From Aeromonas caviae (GTDB lineage: Bacteria; Pseudomonadota; Gammaproteobacteria; Enterobacterales; Aeromonadaceae), in assembly GCF_000819785.1 (NCBI RefSeq), contig NZ_CDBK01000105.1:62910-126909 (forward strand): a stretch of 64,000 nucleotides of DNA. Direction: 5' to 3'. The translations under genes were made by a program, and so were the position numbers. The notes beneath the pieces were generated by a model. That model had not been told where the DNA came from, did not search any database, and saw only the letters and a program-made list of their open reading frames with translations. This document shows, piece by piece, positions 54,981-63,767 of the stretch. The stretch's first letter is position 1. The number at the start of each line of letters is the position of its first letter.

Positions 54981-55715
54981 TCAGGGAGCCTGGTAATCGT
55001 ACTGGTGCAGGATGCGCGCGAGACTGCCATCCTCCCTCATTTCCTGAATGACCCGGCGCCAGCGCAGCGCCTCGCTGCGGGAGAAGCGGGGGCTGGCGGC
55101 CAGGTAGAGGGTGCTCTGCTGCAAGGTCTCGCCCCGCACCAGATCCGGGAGCGGCAGACCCGCCCGCTGCTGGTTGTAACGGGCGGTGTTCCAGGCCACC
55201 GCCCAGGCCTGGATGCGGCCGCGCGCCAGCTTGCTGGCGTTGCTGACCTCCTCGGTGACCAGCTCCCGGGTCACCCCTGTCAGCGGCTGGATCAGGCTCT
55301 GGCTATGGGAGCCACGCATCACGCCAACGGTGAGGCCAGGCAGCGTCTTCATGGAGAGCGGCGCTGGATGGTGACGGCGATGGCTGACCAGCACGAAGGC
55401 CTCCTCCAGCAGGGGGGCAATCCAGAGAAACAGTGGTTCGCGCTGGGGATTTCGGGCCGGGGGCAATAACAGGACATCCGGGCGGTGGCTGGCCTGGCTG
55501 AGGGCGCGAGCCAGCGGCATCAACTCGATCTCGAGCGGTTCCCCGAGGCGGCGGGCAGCCTCCTCCAGCACCTCGATGGCCATGCCGCTCGGCGCACCCT
55601 GCTGGGCGCGGATCACATAGGGGGGAATGTCTGCGGCCACGACGACCACGGCACGGGCCGAAAAGGCGCAGACGATCAGAGGGGAGAGCAGCAGAAGCAG
55701 AGTAACAAGGCGCAT
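54981..55715 (-). CDS. Periplasmic solute-binding-like protein (family 3)
   Basis: A 244-residue exported protein. The signal peptide (MRLVTLLLLLSPLIVCAFSA) is followed by a family 3 solute-binding fold: AADIPPYVIRAQQGAPSGMA, IEVLEEAARRLGEPLEIELM, and the second lobe TVGVMRGSHSQSLIQPLTG. No permease or ATPase lies nearby, so it may be a stand-alone sensor or orphan binding protein, as many such Aeromonas and Vibrio proteins are. ATG at 55715 puts the signal peptide at the N-terminus. ATG at 55754 is the alternative. Neither has a clear ribosome site. Ligand unknown. Confidence 0.78.
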   Translation of the reverse strand: MRLVTLLLLLSPLIVCAFSARAVVVVAADIPPYVIRAQQGAPSGMAIEVLEEAARRLGEPLEIELMPLARALSQASHRPDVLLLPPARNPQREPLFLWIAPLLEEAFVLVSHRRHHPAPLSMKTLPGLTVGVMRGSHSQSLIQPLTGVTRELVTEEVSNASKLARGRIQAWAVAWNTARYNQQRAGLPLPDLVRGETLQQSTLYLAASPRFSRSEALRWRRVIQEMREDGSLARILHQYDYQAP

Positions 55716-55796
55716 GGATGTTCGGGTCCGGGATGAGTACAGAGAGTGTAACATCCCGTTACGCCATGTCAGCCAGGTGATTGCAGCCTGGGGGGA

Positions 55797-56477
55797 TCAG
55801 TCGAAGAAATCCCGCAGATCCAGGGTCTGGTACCCTGCCAGTTGCTGCCATGGGAGGGTCTTTGGCAGCGGCTTGAGCGTCACCTCCATCCGGTAGCTGC
55901 GATAACCGTCGAGGCTTGCCGACTCCACCACCAGGGGCAACTGCCAGCGGCTCGACCAGAGGATGCGGGTACGCTGGCGACCTTCGCGGGTCTCATACCA
56001 GTTCGCCTGGTCGGGGGCGGCCTCATCCAGTGGTGTCATTCCCTCTAACAGGGAAGGGTTGATGAGGTGGCGGATCCGCGCCCACTCTGGCTTGAAGGCC
56101 ACCTGGCCGTACTCCTCCTGCGGCACCTCCACCAGCTGGTTGTGCCAGGCATCGGCGTAGCGCAACTGGAGTGCGTCTCCCTCGCTGCGGGTGACCCAGC
56201 GTGCCGCCATCTGGTGAGTGAAGTGTTTGTGGCCGGGGCGGGCATCATGGGTGGCGTGATAGGCACGGGCCAGGGGAACGGGAATGAGCCGCTGGCTCCA
56301 CACCTGGTCACCGACCCGCAGCCACTTCTCCTGCCACTGGCTCTCCCGGGTGATGCCGTCGCTGCCGGTCACCCTGTCCACGTAGCGGATGCGGGCGGCC
56401 AGATCGGGCACCTCGTCGGCCAGGAGGGGGAAGGAGAGGGCGCTGCCCAGCAGCCATAAAGAAAGCAGATATTTCAT
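55797..56477 (-). CDS. Exported protein of unknown function downstream of the alkaline phosphatases
   Basis: A 226-residue protein with a Sec signal peptide (MKYLLSLWLLGSALSFPLLA). The mature part is rich in Trp, Arg and His (YHATHDARPGHKHFTHQMAA, WRLPL-type strands near the C-terminus) and ends in LDLRDFFD. I do not recognise a domain. It starts 53 bases after the phoA-type gene on the same strand, so it may belong to the PhoB-controlled unit. An adjacent second ATG (56480) is equally possible. Confidence 0.7.
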   Translation of the reverse strand: MKYLLSLWLLGSALSFPLLADEVPDLAARIRYVDRVTGSDGITRESQWQEKWLRVGDQVWSQRLIPVPLARAYHATHDARPGHKHFTHQMAARWVTRSEGDALQLRYADAWHNQLVEVPQEEYGQVAFKPEWARIRHLINPSLLEGMTPLDEAAPDQANWYETREGRQRTRILWSSRWQLPLVVESASLDGYRSYRMEVTLKPLPKTLPWQQLAGYQTLDLRDFFD

Positions 56478-56530
56478 CATCGTCTCTCGCTCGACGGAAA
56501 AGGTGCCCGGCGCGGTGCCGGGCACCTTTA

Positions 56531-57910
56531 TCACAGGCCGAGGGCCTCCCTGAGCTTGCCGAACACCCGGGTGTTGTCGAGGGTGCCCTTGAACTGGCTG
56601 CTGCCTGCGCCGCCCGCGAACAGCATCACATCGCCGCCGCCGTGAGTCTCGGAGCCGAGCTTGACCCCGGTCTCCTGCAGGTAGTCATCCGCCATCACCT
56701 CATCGCTGGTGAGGGTGGGGCGCTGGTCCTGGCGGTTGGGGCCGTTGCCGAATACCAGAGTAGTGAACGGCTTGCCGTCCGCGTCGTTCTGGGTCGAGCC
56801 ATCGGCGTTCTTGACCAGATCCAGCACCTTGTTGCCCTTGGCTGAATAGCCGTTGATGGTCATGGTGTGGTCGTGGTCGGCGGTAACCACGATCAGGGTA
56901 TCGCTCAAATCCACTTTGCCGAGGGCCGTCTTGACCGCCTCGTCCAGCGCCACCGCATCGGTCAGGGATCGCTTGGCGTTGGTGGCGTGCAGGGCGTGGT
57001 CGATACGCCCCCCCTCCACCATCAGGAAGTAGCCCTGGCTGTTCTGGCTGAGCAGATCGATCGCCTTGGCGGTCATCTCGGAGAGGGACGGCTGGGTACT
57101 GGCCGCCCCCTTGGCGACGCGGTCCAGTTCGTAGTCGAGGTGGGACTTGGTGCTGAACAGCCCCAGTACCTTGCCCGAGTTGACGGCAGAGAGCTCATCC
57201 TTGGTGGTGACATAGCGGTAGCCCCGGGCGGTCAGCTCGGCGGTGAGATCCCGGCCGTCGGCCCGGCCGCCCTTGTTGCTGGCGCTGTAGGGCGTCCAGT
57301 GGTTGGCGCCGCCCCCCATCAGCACATCGACCCCATCCCCCAGCGCCTGGTTGAAGCCGGCGCCGCCCGGTACCGCCTGCTCGGCGATGGCGTAGGCCGC
57401 ATCCCGGTGGCAGATATGGGAATAGGTGGCCGCCGGGGTGGCATGGGTGAGCTCCGTGGTCGTGACAGCACCCACCGACTTGCCGGCTGCCTTGGCCAGC
57501 TCGAGAAGGGTGGGCACCGGGCTCCCGTTGTCGCTGGTGCAGTTGTTGATGCCCTTGTTGCCGTTGGCATCCTTGGACGGTGCCACGGCCCTGGTGTCGC
57601 TGCTCATGGCGATCACCTCGTTGTTCATCTTGACGCCGGTGGTGTAGGCCGCCATGGAGGGGGCGGAGTCCGTGGTCTGGGCATCGTGGGAGAAGGTCTT
57701 GATGCGCGCGCTCTGGGGCAGTTTCATCATCTCGAGATCCCCCTCTTCCCCCACCTTGAACAGGCGGGTGGCGGTGAGCACGGTGGGGCCCATGCCGTCA
57801 CCTATAAAGAGGATGACGTTCTTGGCATCGGCGGCGTGCGCCTGGGAGAGGCCGCCAAGCGTGCCGAGCAGGGCGGTGCAGACCAGCGTCTTTTTCATGG
57901 TGATGTTCAT
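56531..57910 (-). CDS. phoA: Periplasmic alkaline phosphatase
   Basis: A 459-residue alkaline phosphatase, a Zn/Mg enzyme releasing phosphate from monoesters in the periplasm. The signal peptide is MKKTLVCTALLGTLGGLSQAHA. Metal and active-site motifs are LFIGDGMG (near 36), TTDSAPSMAAYTTG with the nucleophile Ser (near 81), LMVEGGRIDHALH, VVTADHDHT and GSETHGGGDV. The ADHDHT form is the Vibrio/marine type, where E. coli has ADHAHA. It follows its paralog by 12 bases and probably shares the PhoB promoter at 59345-59389. Confidence 0.94.
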   Translation of the reverse strand: MNITMKKTLVCTALLGTLGGLSQAHAADAKNVILFIGDGMGPTVLTATRLFKVGEEGDLEMMKLPQSARIKTFSHDAQTTDSAPSMAAYTTGVKMNNEVIAMSSDTRAVAPSKDANGNKGINNCTSDNGSPVPTLLELAKAAGKSVGAVTTTELTHATPAATYSHICHRDAAYAIAEQAVPGGAGFNQALGDGVDVLMGGGANHWTPYSASNKGGRADGRDLTAELTARGYRYVTTKDELSAVNSGKVLGLFSTKSHLDYELDRVAKGAASTQPSLSEMTAKAIDLLSQNSQGYFLMVEGGRIDHALHATNAKRSLTDAVALDEAVKTALGKVDLSDTLIVVTADHDHTMTINGYSAKGNKVLDLVKNADGSTQNDADGKPFTTLVFGNGPNRQDQRPTLTSDEVMADDYLQETGVKLGSETHGGGDVMLFAGGAGSSQFKGTLDNTRVFGKLREALGL

Positions 57911-57922
57911 CCTGATAATCCC

Positions 57923-59314
57923 TTACAGCTTGGCCGCAGCCTTGATCTTGCCGAACACGGCGGTGTTGTCGAGAGAGCCGTGGAAGCGCTCCGCCCCCTG
58001 GCCGATGGCGCCGAGGAAAACGTCGGTACCGCCGTGGGTCTCGTTGCCTATCTCGCCCACCTTGACCACCACCTCCTGGTGATAGTCGTCGGCGGAGGCG
58101 GTGGCGTCGTCGAGGGCCGCCACGCTGCTGCGCGGGCCGTCCACCCGGTTGTAGCCGTTGCCAAAGCCGATGATGGTGTAGGGCATGCCATCGCTATCCT
58201 TGCTCGGCTCGCCGGTCTCGTAGTTCTTCACCAGCCCGAGCACGCCCGCATTGCCTGCGGTGGTCTTGCCGGTGCGCTTGGCATAACCATTCAGGACTAG
58301 CGTGTGGTCATGGTCGGCGGTGACCACGATCAGGGTGTTTTTCAGCTCGGGATCGGTTTTCTTCACTTCATTGATGGCGGCCAGGATGGCGTTGTCGAAG
58401 GCGAGGGTATCCTGCAGGGCGCGCTTGGCGTTGGTGTCGTGCAGGGCGTGGTCGATACGCCCCCCTTCCACCATTAGGAAGTAGCCCTTCTCTTTGTCCT
58501 TGAGCTGCTTGATGGCAGCCAGGGTCATCTGGGCCAGTGACGGCTCGCTGGCGGGCCGGTCCAGGTCATATTTCATGTGGCTTGAGCCAAACAGGCCCAG
58601 CAGCGGCTTGCTCGCATCGGCCTGGTTCAGCTCGTCCAGGGTGGCGGCAAACTGATAGCCCTTCGCCTTCATCTCGTCGATGAGGTTGCGGCCATCGGTC
58701 CGCTTGCCCTTGTCGGCGCTGGGCAGGAAGAAGCCGCTGCCGCCGCCGAGCACCACATCCAGCCCCTCCTTCAGGGCGCTGTTGTAACCGCTGCCCCCCG
58801 GCACCATCTGGACGGCGATATCAGCCTCCAGATCCCGGTTGCAGATATGGGCATAGGTGGCGGCCGGGGTGGCGTGGGTGACCCGGGTGGTGGTGACCAC
58901 GCCGGTGCCACGGCCATCGGCCTTGGCCAGCTCCAGCAGGGTGGTCACCGCTTTGCCGCCGCTCTGGCTGCAATCGCTCTCCTGGGTGGCGTCGCTGTCC
59001 ATGCTGATGACGCCGTTGTTGCTCTTGACCCCGGTCATGTAGGCCGCCATGGAGGGGGCCGAGTCGGTCACCTGGGCATCGTGGGAGAAGGTCTTGATGA
59101 AGGCCGTTTCCGGCAGGGTGTCGATGGTGAGGCTGCCCTCTTCGCCGACGCCATAGATCCGGGAGGCGGTCAGGGTGTTGAGACCCATGCCGTCGCCGAG
59201 GAAGAAGATCACGTTCTTGGCGCTGGGTTCCGGGGTGTTGCTGTCGTTGTTGGAGTTGCAGCCGGCGGCCAGGGCGGCGCCTATCATCACTGCAAGTCCT
59301 GCCATCTTTCTCAT
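57923..59314 (-). CDS. Alkaline phosphatase, predicted lipoprotein paralog
   Basis: A 463-residue second alkaline phosphatase. The N-terminus MRKMAGLAVMIGAALAAGC ends in a lipobox (AAGC, Cys at residue 19), followed by a Ser/Asn linker, so this copy is membrane-anchored where the next gene's product is soluble. FFLGDGMG, VTDSAPSMAAYMTG, LMVEGGRIDHALH and VVTADHDHT are all conserved. The Asn at position +2/+3 after Cys favours outer-membrane sorting. It is the first gene after the PhoB promoter. The pair probably arose by tandem duplication followed by change of localisation. Confidence 0.93.
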   Translation of the reverse strand: MRKMAGLAVMIGAALAAGCNSNNDSNTPEPSAKNVIFFLGDGMGLNTLTASRIYGVGEEGSLTIDTLPETAFIKTFSHDAQVTDSAPSMAAYMTGVKSNNGVISMDSDATQESDCSQSGGKAVTTLLELAKADGRGTGVVTTTRVTHATPAATYAHICNRDLEADIAVQMVPGGSGYNSALKEGLDVVLGGGSGFFLPSADKGKRTDGRNLIDEMKAKGYQFAATLDELNQADASKPLLGLFGSSHMKYDLDRPASEPSLAQMTLAAIKQLKDKEKGYFLMVEGGRIDHALHDTNAKRALQDTLAFDNAILAAINEVKKTDPELKNTLIVVTADHDHTLVLNGYAKRTGKTTAGNAGVLGLVKNYETGEPSKDSDGMPYTIIGFGNGYNRVDGPRSSVAALDDATASADDYHQEVVVKVGEIGNETHGGTDVFLGAIGQGAERFHGSLDNTAVFGKIKAAAKL

Positions 59315-59344
59315 TGGGGTTCGCTCCTTGTGAAACCTGAGCGC

Positions 59345-59389
59345 AGCCTAGAGGGGGCAGATGACACTTTTAGTGAAGAGAGATGACAA
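59345..59389 (-). promoter_or_regulatory. PhoB-dependent promoter with three half-sites, alkaline phosphatase operon
   Basis: On the minus strand TTGTCAT (59389-59383), CTTCACT (59378-59372) and GTGTCAT (59367-59361) recur with exact four-base spacers, two overlapping Pho boxes. Ten bases further is TAGGCT (59350-59345) as -10. The first gene starts 31 bases beyond. Confidence 0.85.
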
Positions 59390-59655
59390 TGCGGTGAAAG
59401 CGCCTTGTAAATGTTATCTTATATCAATGGGTTATGTTGATTGTGTTTTGCCACTCACCTCCCGGTGGCGTGGCGGGCATCCGGCCACCCGGGTGACAAC
59501 ACCCGGCCAGAATAGCCTGTCAAATCGGGGCCGCAGCAGGTAAAATGCGCCCCCTTGCGATGAGTGCCAGCGGTCTGGCGCATCACCACGCACCCGCAAC
59601 CCCGAGCGCCCGCAGCCCCGAGAGGGGACCGCATGCCAATGAGAGAGTAACGGAT
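59390..59655. other. Intergenic region between the phosphatase promoter and the YlqF-type GTPase gene
   Basis: A stretch of 266 bases, AT-rich at 59400-59450, then GC-rich. No gene, terminator or confident promoter was recognised. An upstream in-frame extension of the GTPase gene to 59545 has no ribosome site. Confidence 0.5.
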
Positions 59656-60606
59656 ATGTCCATCAACTGGTTCCCCGGCCACATGCACAAGGCCCGCAAA
59701 GAGATTGCAGAGGTCATGCCCCAGGTCGATGTCATCATCGAGATGCTCGACGCCCGCATCCCCTTCTCCAGCGAGAACCCCCTGGTGCCGGAGCTGCGCG
59801 GGGAGACGCCGGTGATCAAGGTGCTCAACAAGGCAGACCTTGCCGACCCCGAGATCACCGAGCTGTGGGTGGCCCACATGGAGCAGGAAAAGGGGATCAA
59901 GGCACTGCCCCTGACCCAGCAGGAGCCGGAGAAGATCAAGCAACTGCTGACCCTGTGCCACGAGATGCTGCCGGAGCGCAACTTCGAGCTGCGCGGGGTG
60001 CGCGCCATGATCATGGGCATCCCCAACGTGGGCAAGTCCACCCTGATCAACACCCTGGCGGGGCGCATCATCGCCAAGACCGGCAACGAGGCGGGGGTGA
60101 CCAAGTCCCAGCAGCGGATCAAGCTCGACAACCACGTCATCCTGACGGACACCCCTGGCTTCCTGTGGCCCAAGCTCAACCCGCCCTCCTGCGGTTATCG
60201 ACTGGCGATCACGGCGGCCATCAAGGATACCGTCTTCGATTACGCCGACATCGCCATGTTTGCCGCCGATTACTTCATCAAGGCCTATCCGGAGCGCATC
60301 AAGGCACGCTACCAGCTGAGCGAGCTGCCGGAGACCGAGATCGAGCTGCTGGATCTCATTGCCCGTCAGCGCGGCTTCATGCGCAAGGGGGGGCTTGCGG
60401 ATCTGCACAAGGCCTCGGAAATCCTGGTCAATGAATTCCGGTCCGGCATGCTGGGGCGGATCTCTCTGGAGACGCCAGAGATGGTGAGCGTCGAGATAGT
60501 GGAAGCCCAGGCCGAGGCTGAGCAGAAAGCCAGGGAGAAGGCGGAGCGGGAAGAGGAGCGCCAGGCCCGGGCTCGTCGCAAGTACGCCAAAAAGCGTCAG
60601 CGCTGA
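59656..60606 (+). CDS. rbgA: Circularly permuted ribosome-assembly GTPase YlqF/RbgA family
   Basis: A 316-residue GTPase with motifs in permuted order: G4 NKADL (near 63) comes before G1 GIPNVGKST (near 125) and G3 DTPG (near 172). The N-terminus MSINWFPGHMHKARKEI is diagnostic of YlqF/RbgA, which in Bacillus matures the 50S subunit. The C-terminus ends in a highly basic and acidic coiled coil (about 275-316). GAGAGAG precedes ATG 59656. The role in gammaproteobacteria is less studied, so the 50S function is inferred. Confidence 0.9.
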   Translation: MSINWFPGHMHKARKEIAEVMPQVDVIIEMLDARIPFSSENPLVPELRGETPVIKVLNKADLADPEITELWVAHMEQEKGIKALPLTQQEPEKIKQLLTLCHEMLPERNFELRGVRAMIMGIPNVGKSTLINTLAGRIIAKTGNEAGVTKSQQRIKLDNHVILTDTPGFLWPKLNPPSCGYRLAITAAIKDTVFDYADIAMFAADYFIKAYPERIKARYQLSELPETEIELLDLIARQRGFMRKGGLADLHKASEILVNEFRSGMLGRISLETPEMVSVEIVEAQAEAEQKAREKAEREEERQARARRKYAKKRQR

Positions 60607-60641
60607 CCGGCGTTGTGCACAATAGGTTGTGCTTGATAGAA

Positions 60642-60672
60642 AGAAGAGGCGGCCCTGGGCCGCCTCTTCTTG
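60642..60672 (+). terminator. Terminator after the YlqF-type GTPase gene
   Basis: AGAAGAGGCGGCC (60642-60654), loop CTG and GGCCGCCTCTTCT (60658-60670) form a perfect 13-bp stem followed by TGT. Confidence 0.75.
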
Positions 60673-60902
60673 TCATGGCCTCGGCCTCTGGCGTGAGGGT
60701 CGATGTTCAACGGCCCGCTTCCCCTCATCATGACCAACGTGCCGGCCAATCAAGGGGATGAGGCTCCCGTCAGGGGAGGGCCGTGCCGCGTTGCCATCAC
60801 GGTGGGCAGAAAAACCTTGCGACCCGGCCTCAGTGCCGATTGACAAAGGCACAGGCGGTGGCATGATGCGCTCGCATTTTGCCTCTCCCCACGGTTCTAT
60901 CC

Positions 60903-62051
60903 ATGACCACATACTCCCGCCCGGTGCTGCTCCTGCTCTGTGGCCTGCTGTTGCTGACCCTGGCCATCGCGGTATTGAATACCCTGGTGCCGCTCTGGCT
61001 CGCCCATGAGCATCTGCCCACCTGGCAGGTCGGCATGGTCGGCTCCTCCTATTTCACCGGCAACCTGCTGGGAACCCTGCTGGCGGGCAGACTCATCGCC
61101 CGCTGCGGCTTCAATCGCAGTTACTACCTGGCCAGTGCGCTCTTTGCCGCAGGCTGCGTCGGGCTCGGCATTACCCTGGCGTTCTGGAGCTGGCTCGCCT
61201 GGCGATTCATCGCCGGGGTCGGCTGCGCCATGATCTGGGTGGTGGTGGAGAGCGCGCTGATGTGCAGCGGCAACGCCCGCAATCGGGGTCGCCTGCTGGC
61301 CGCCTACATGATGGTCTATTACGTGGGCACCGTGCTTGGGCAACTGCTGGTGAGCAAGGTGCCGACGTCGCTGATGGCGGTGCTGCCCTGGGTGATTGCC
61401 CTGGTGTTGACGGCCATGCTGCCGCTCTTGTTCACCCGCATCGCCAGTCCGTCAGGCAACCACCAGGCCAGGACTCCGGTCTGGCCGATGCTGCGCCTGC
61501 GTCAGGCGCGTCTGGGGGTGAACGGCTGCATCCTCTCCGGCATCGTGCTGGGGGTGCTTTATGGTCTGATGCCGCTCTATCTGAACCACCAGGGGGTGAG
61601 CGACGGGGCCATCGGCTACTGGATGGCGGTGATGGTGAGCGCCGGCATCCTGGGGCAATGGCCGGTGGGGCGTCTGGCGGATCGTTTCGGGCGCCTGCCG
61701 GTGCTGCGGGTACAGGTGCTGGTGGTGATCCTGGGGGCCATGGCGATGCTCGGCAACGCGGCCATGGGACCGACGCTGTTCATTCTGGGGGCCGCGGGCT
61801 TCACGCTCTATCCGGTGGCCATGGCCTGGGCCTGCGAGAAGGTGGAGCAGCATCAACTGGTGGCCATGAACCAGGCGCTGCTGCTGAGTTACACCATCGG
61901 CAGCCTGCTCGGGCCGACCCTGACCGCGCTCCTGATGCAGCACTACTCGGATCATCTGCTGTTCATGGTGATTGCCGGGGTCTCCCTTGTCTATCTGCTG
62001 ATGCTGCTGCGCAAGATGGGCGAGCACCCGACGCCGATGGCCCATGCCTGA
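60903..62051 (+). CDS. ycaD: MFS transporter YcaD
   Basis: A 382-residue major facilitator with 12 predicted helices, the same length as E. coli YcaD and very similar throughout ([59 protein letters not shown]). The MFS loop motif [14 protein letters not shown] lies between the sixth and ninth helix region. The substrate is unknown. ATG at 60903 gives the E. coli start. It is followed by a terminator shared by position with the convergent deacetylase gene. Confidence 0.93.
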   Translation: MTTYSRPVLLLLCGLLLLTLAIAVLNTLVPLWLAHEHLPTWQVGMVGSSYFTGNLLGTLLAGRLIARCGFNRSYYLASALFAAGCVGLGITLAFWSWLAWRFIAGVGCAMIWVVVESALMCSGNARNRGRLLAAYMMVYYVGTVLGQLLVSKVPTSLMAVLPWVIALVLTAMLPLLFTRIASPSGNHQARTPVWPMLRLRQARLGVNGCILSGIVLGVLYGLMPLYLNHQGVSDGAIGYWMAVMVSAGILGQWPVGRLADRFGRLPVLRVQVLVVILGAMAMLGNAAMGPTLFILGAAGFTLYPVAMAWACEKVEQHQLVAMNQALLLSYTIGSLLGPTLTALLMQHYSDHLLFMVIAGVSLVYLLMLLRKMGEHPTPMAHA

Positions 62052-62092
62052 GGGCAGACGGCGTCATCATCCCTGCGCACTGGATATAGAAG

Positions 62093-62117
62093 AGGCGACC
62101 CAAGGGTCGCCTTTTTT
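62093..62117. terminator. Terminator after ycaD
   Basis: GGCGACCC (62094-62101) and GGGTCGCC (62104-62111) pair around AA and are followed by six T. It lies between the convergent ycaD and deacetylase genes. Confidence 0.85.
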
Positions 62118-62140
62118 CATCATGGGCCGGGTGGTGCCGC

Positions 62141-63037
62141 TCAACCAAACCGGTGCCTTGCTACTTCAAAGAGCGAGAGGTGCAGCGGGATCAACTTCTG
62201 CCAGTCTCGCCGGTAACCCCCTCCCGGTACGGCGGTGATGGGCAGCCCGTGGCGAAGCGCAGAGTCAAAGACCATGGCATCGCGCTGGCGCACGCCTGAG
62301 TCGCTCAGGGAGAGGTAGCCCAGCTCGTCGTCCCGGTGCACATCCACCCCGGCCTGATAGAGGATGAAGTCGGGGGCGTAGAGGCGATGAGCCAGGGCGA
62401 GGGCCTGGTCCAGGGTCTCGAGATAGGCGTCGTCCTCCATGCCGCTTGGCAGGGGAAAGTCCAGATGGGAGGCCGGCTTGTGGCGGGGGAAGTTGTGTTC
62501 CCCGTGCAGGGAGAGAGTGATGATGTCACGGCTGCCCGTGCACAGGGCAGCGCTGCCATCTCCCTGATGGACATCGAGATCCACGATCAGTACCCGCTCG
62601 CAGAGTCCCTCGTCCAGGCATGTTCGTGCCGCGATCACCAGATCGTTGAAGAGGCAGAAGCCGCTGCCAAACCCCCGGTGTGCGTGGTGGTAGCCGCCGG
62701 AGATCTGCAGTCCGCAGCCCTGCGCAAGGGCGTGGCGGCTGGCGGCCAGGGTGGCGCCGACCGAGTGCAGGGTACGTTCAATCAGCAGGGAAGACCAGGG
62801 AAAGCCGAGCCGGCGAATGGCCCCTTCATCGAGGGTGCCGGCGAGGGCGGCCTGTACATAGGCCGCATCGTGCACCTTCTCTATCTGCTCACGGCTGGCA
62901 GGGGCGGCCTGTGCCAGCGGATAGTCGAGGGCGACGAGGCGTTCAAACAGCGCCTGGTACTTGGCCAGGGGGAAGCGGTGACGCTCGGGCAGCGTCAGGG
63001 CGGAGTAGTGGGGGTGATAGAAGATGCGCAGTGACAT
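62141..63037 (-). CDS. Histone deacetylase family protein
   Basis: A 298-residue arginase/deacetylase-fold protein of the bacterial HDAC-like family. Zinc-site and catalytic motifs are GGYHHAHRGFGSGFCLFND (two active His), DLDVHQGDGSA (Asp and His zinc ligands), and PGGGY at the C-terminus. Substrates of bacterial members range from acetylated polyamines to acetyl-CoA synthetase (AcuC). The missing partner genes do not decide which applies here. The gene stands alone between terminators. Confidence 0.9.
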   Translation of the reverse strand: MSLRIFYHPHYSALTLPERHRFPLAKYQALFERLVALDYPLAQAAPASREQIEKVHDAAYVQAALAGTLDEGAIRRLGFPWSSLLIERTLHSVGATLAASRHALAQGCGLQISGGYHHAHRGFGSGFCLFNDLVIAARTCLDEGLCERVLIVDLDVHQGDGSAALCTGSRDIITLSLHGEHNFPRHKPASHLDFPLPSGMEDDAYLETLDQALALAHRLYAPDFILYQAGVDVHRDDELGYLSLSDSGVRQRDAMVFDSALRHGLPITAVPGGGYRRDWQKLIPLHLSLFEVARHRFG

Positions 63038-63062
63038 GAAGCATCGGCCATGAACGGGTATG

Positions 63063-63085
63063 AAAAAGGGGAGCCAGGCTCCCCT
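63063..63085 (-). terminator. Terminator after the DUF2057 gene
   Basis: On the minus strand GGGGAGCC and GGCTCCCC pair around a short loop and are followed by a run of five T, 23 bases past the stop of the DUF2057 gene. Confidence 0.8.
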
Positions 63086-63107
63086 CGATGCAGGCGTGCG
63101 ATGCGCC

Positions 63108-63767
63108 TTACTGCTGCTGGATCACCCAGATCTGGAAGGCTTTGCGGGTCTCCGCATCGGCCTTGTTGTACCAGCTCTGCAGCTGGGTCAGGGCTTCCGG
63201 GTTGCTCATGGCCTTGCTCGGGGCCACTTCCACCGGTGCGCTGGCGGCAGCCATCACGGCGGCGGTGGAGACGGAAACGGTCTTGGGCTGGTTGAAGGCC
63301 TTGCCCATCTTCAGCAGCTCCTGCTGATAGTCACGGGTCAGCTGGAAGCCACCCACGGTCGGCATGACGAACTGCTCGGATTTCAGAACCTGGCCGGTGG
63401 ATTTGTCTTTCAGAACGACGTTCTGTTCCTTGACGAAACGCTTGGCTTCTTCTTCCTTGCGGGGCTTCTTGAAGTCGAGGAAGAGTTGCTGGTTGTCGGC
63501 GGCGGTGAAGTTGATCACCAGGGGCTCGGCGGTGACCAGCTTGGTTTCACTGCGGCTGGAGTAGTTGCCTTCGAAGGCGACCACGACCTGGTGCCTGCCG
63601 GGCTCCAGGGAGAAGACGGTGGCTTTATCGAGCAGCTGGGGGTTGACGGGTTCGCCATCGAGCAGCTGGATGACATAGGGATTCGTAATTTCCAGTTGGC
63701 TAGCGGCCAGGGCGCTACCTGCCCACAACAGACCAGCCAGGGCCGGTACCAGAACAGTCAGTTTCAT
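63108..63767 (-). CDS. yccT: Exported DUF2057 (YccT/UPF0319) protein
   Basis: A 219-residue DUF2057 protein with a Sec signal peptide (MKLTVLVPALAGLLWAGSALA). The mature N-terminus SQLEITNPYVIQLLDGEPV, VFSLEPGRHQVVVAFEGNY and PLVINFTAADNQQLFLDFKK are characteristic. E. coli YccT (CsgI) has been linked to inhibition of curli assembly. No curli genes are in view here, so function is uncertain. AAGGAGAT precedes ATG 63767. Confidence 0.88.
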   Translation of the reverse strand: MKLTVLVPALAGLLWAGSALAASQLEITNPYVIQLLDGEPVNPQLLDKATVFSLEPGRHQVVVAFEGNYSSRSETKLVTAEPLVINFTAADNQQLFLDFKKPRKEEEAKRFVKEQNVVLKDKSTGQVLKSEQFVMPTVGGFQLTRDYQQELLKMGKAFNQPKTVSVSTAAVMAAASAPVEVAPSKAMSNPEALTQLQSWYNKADAETRKAFQIWVIQQQ

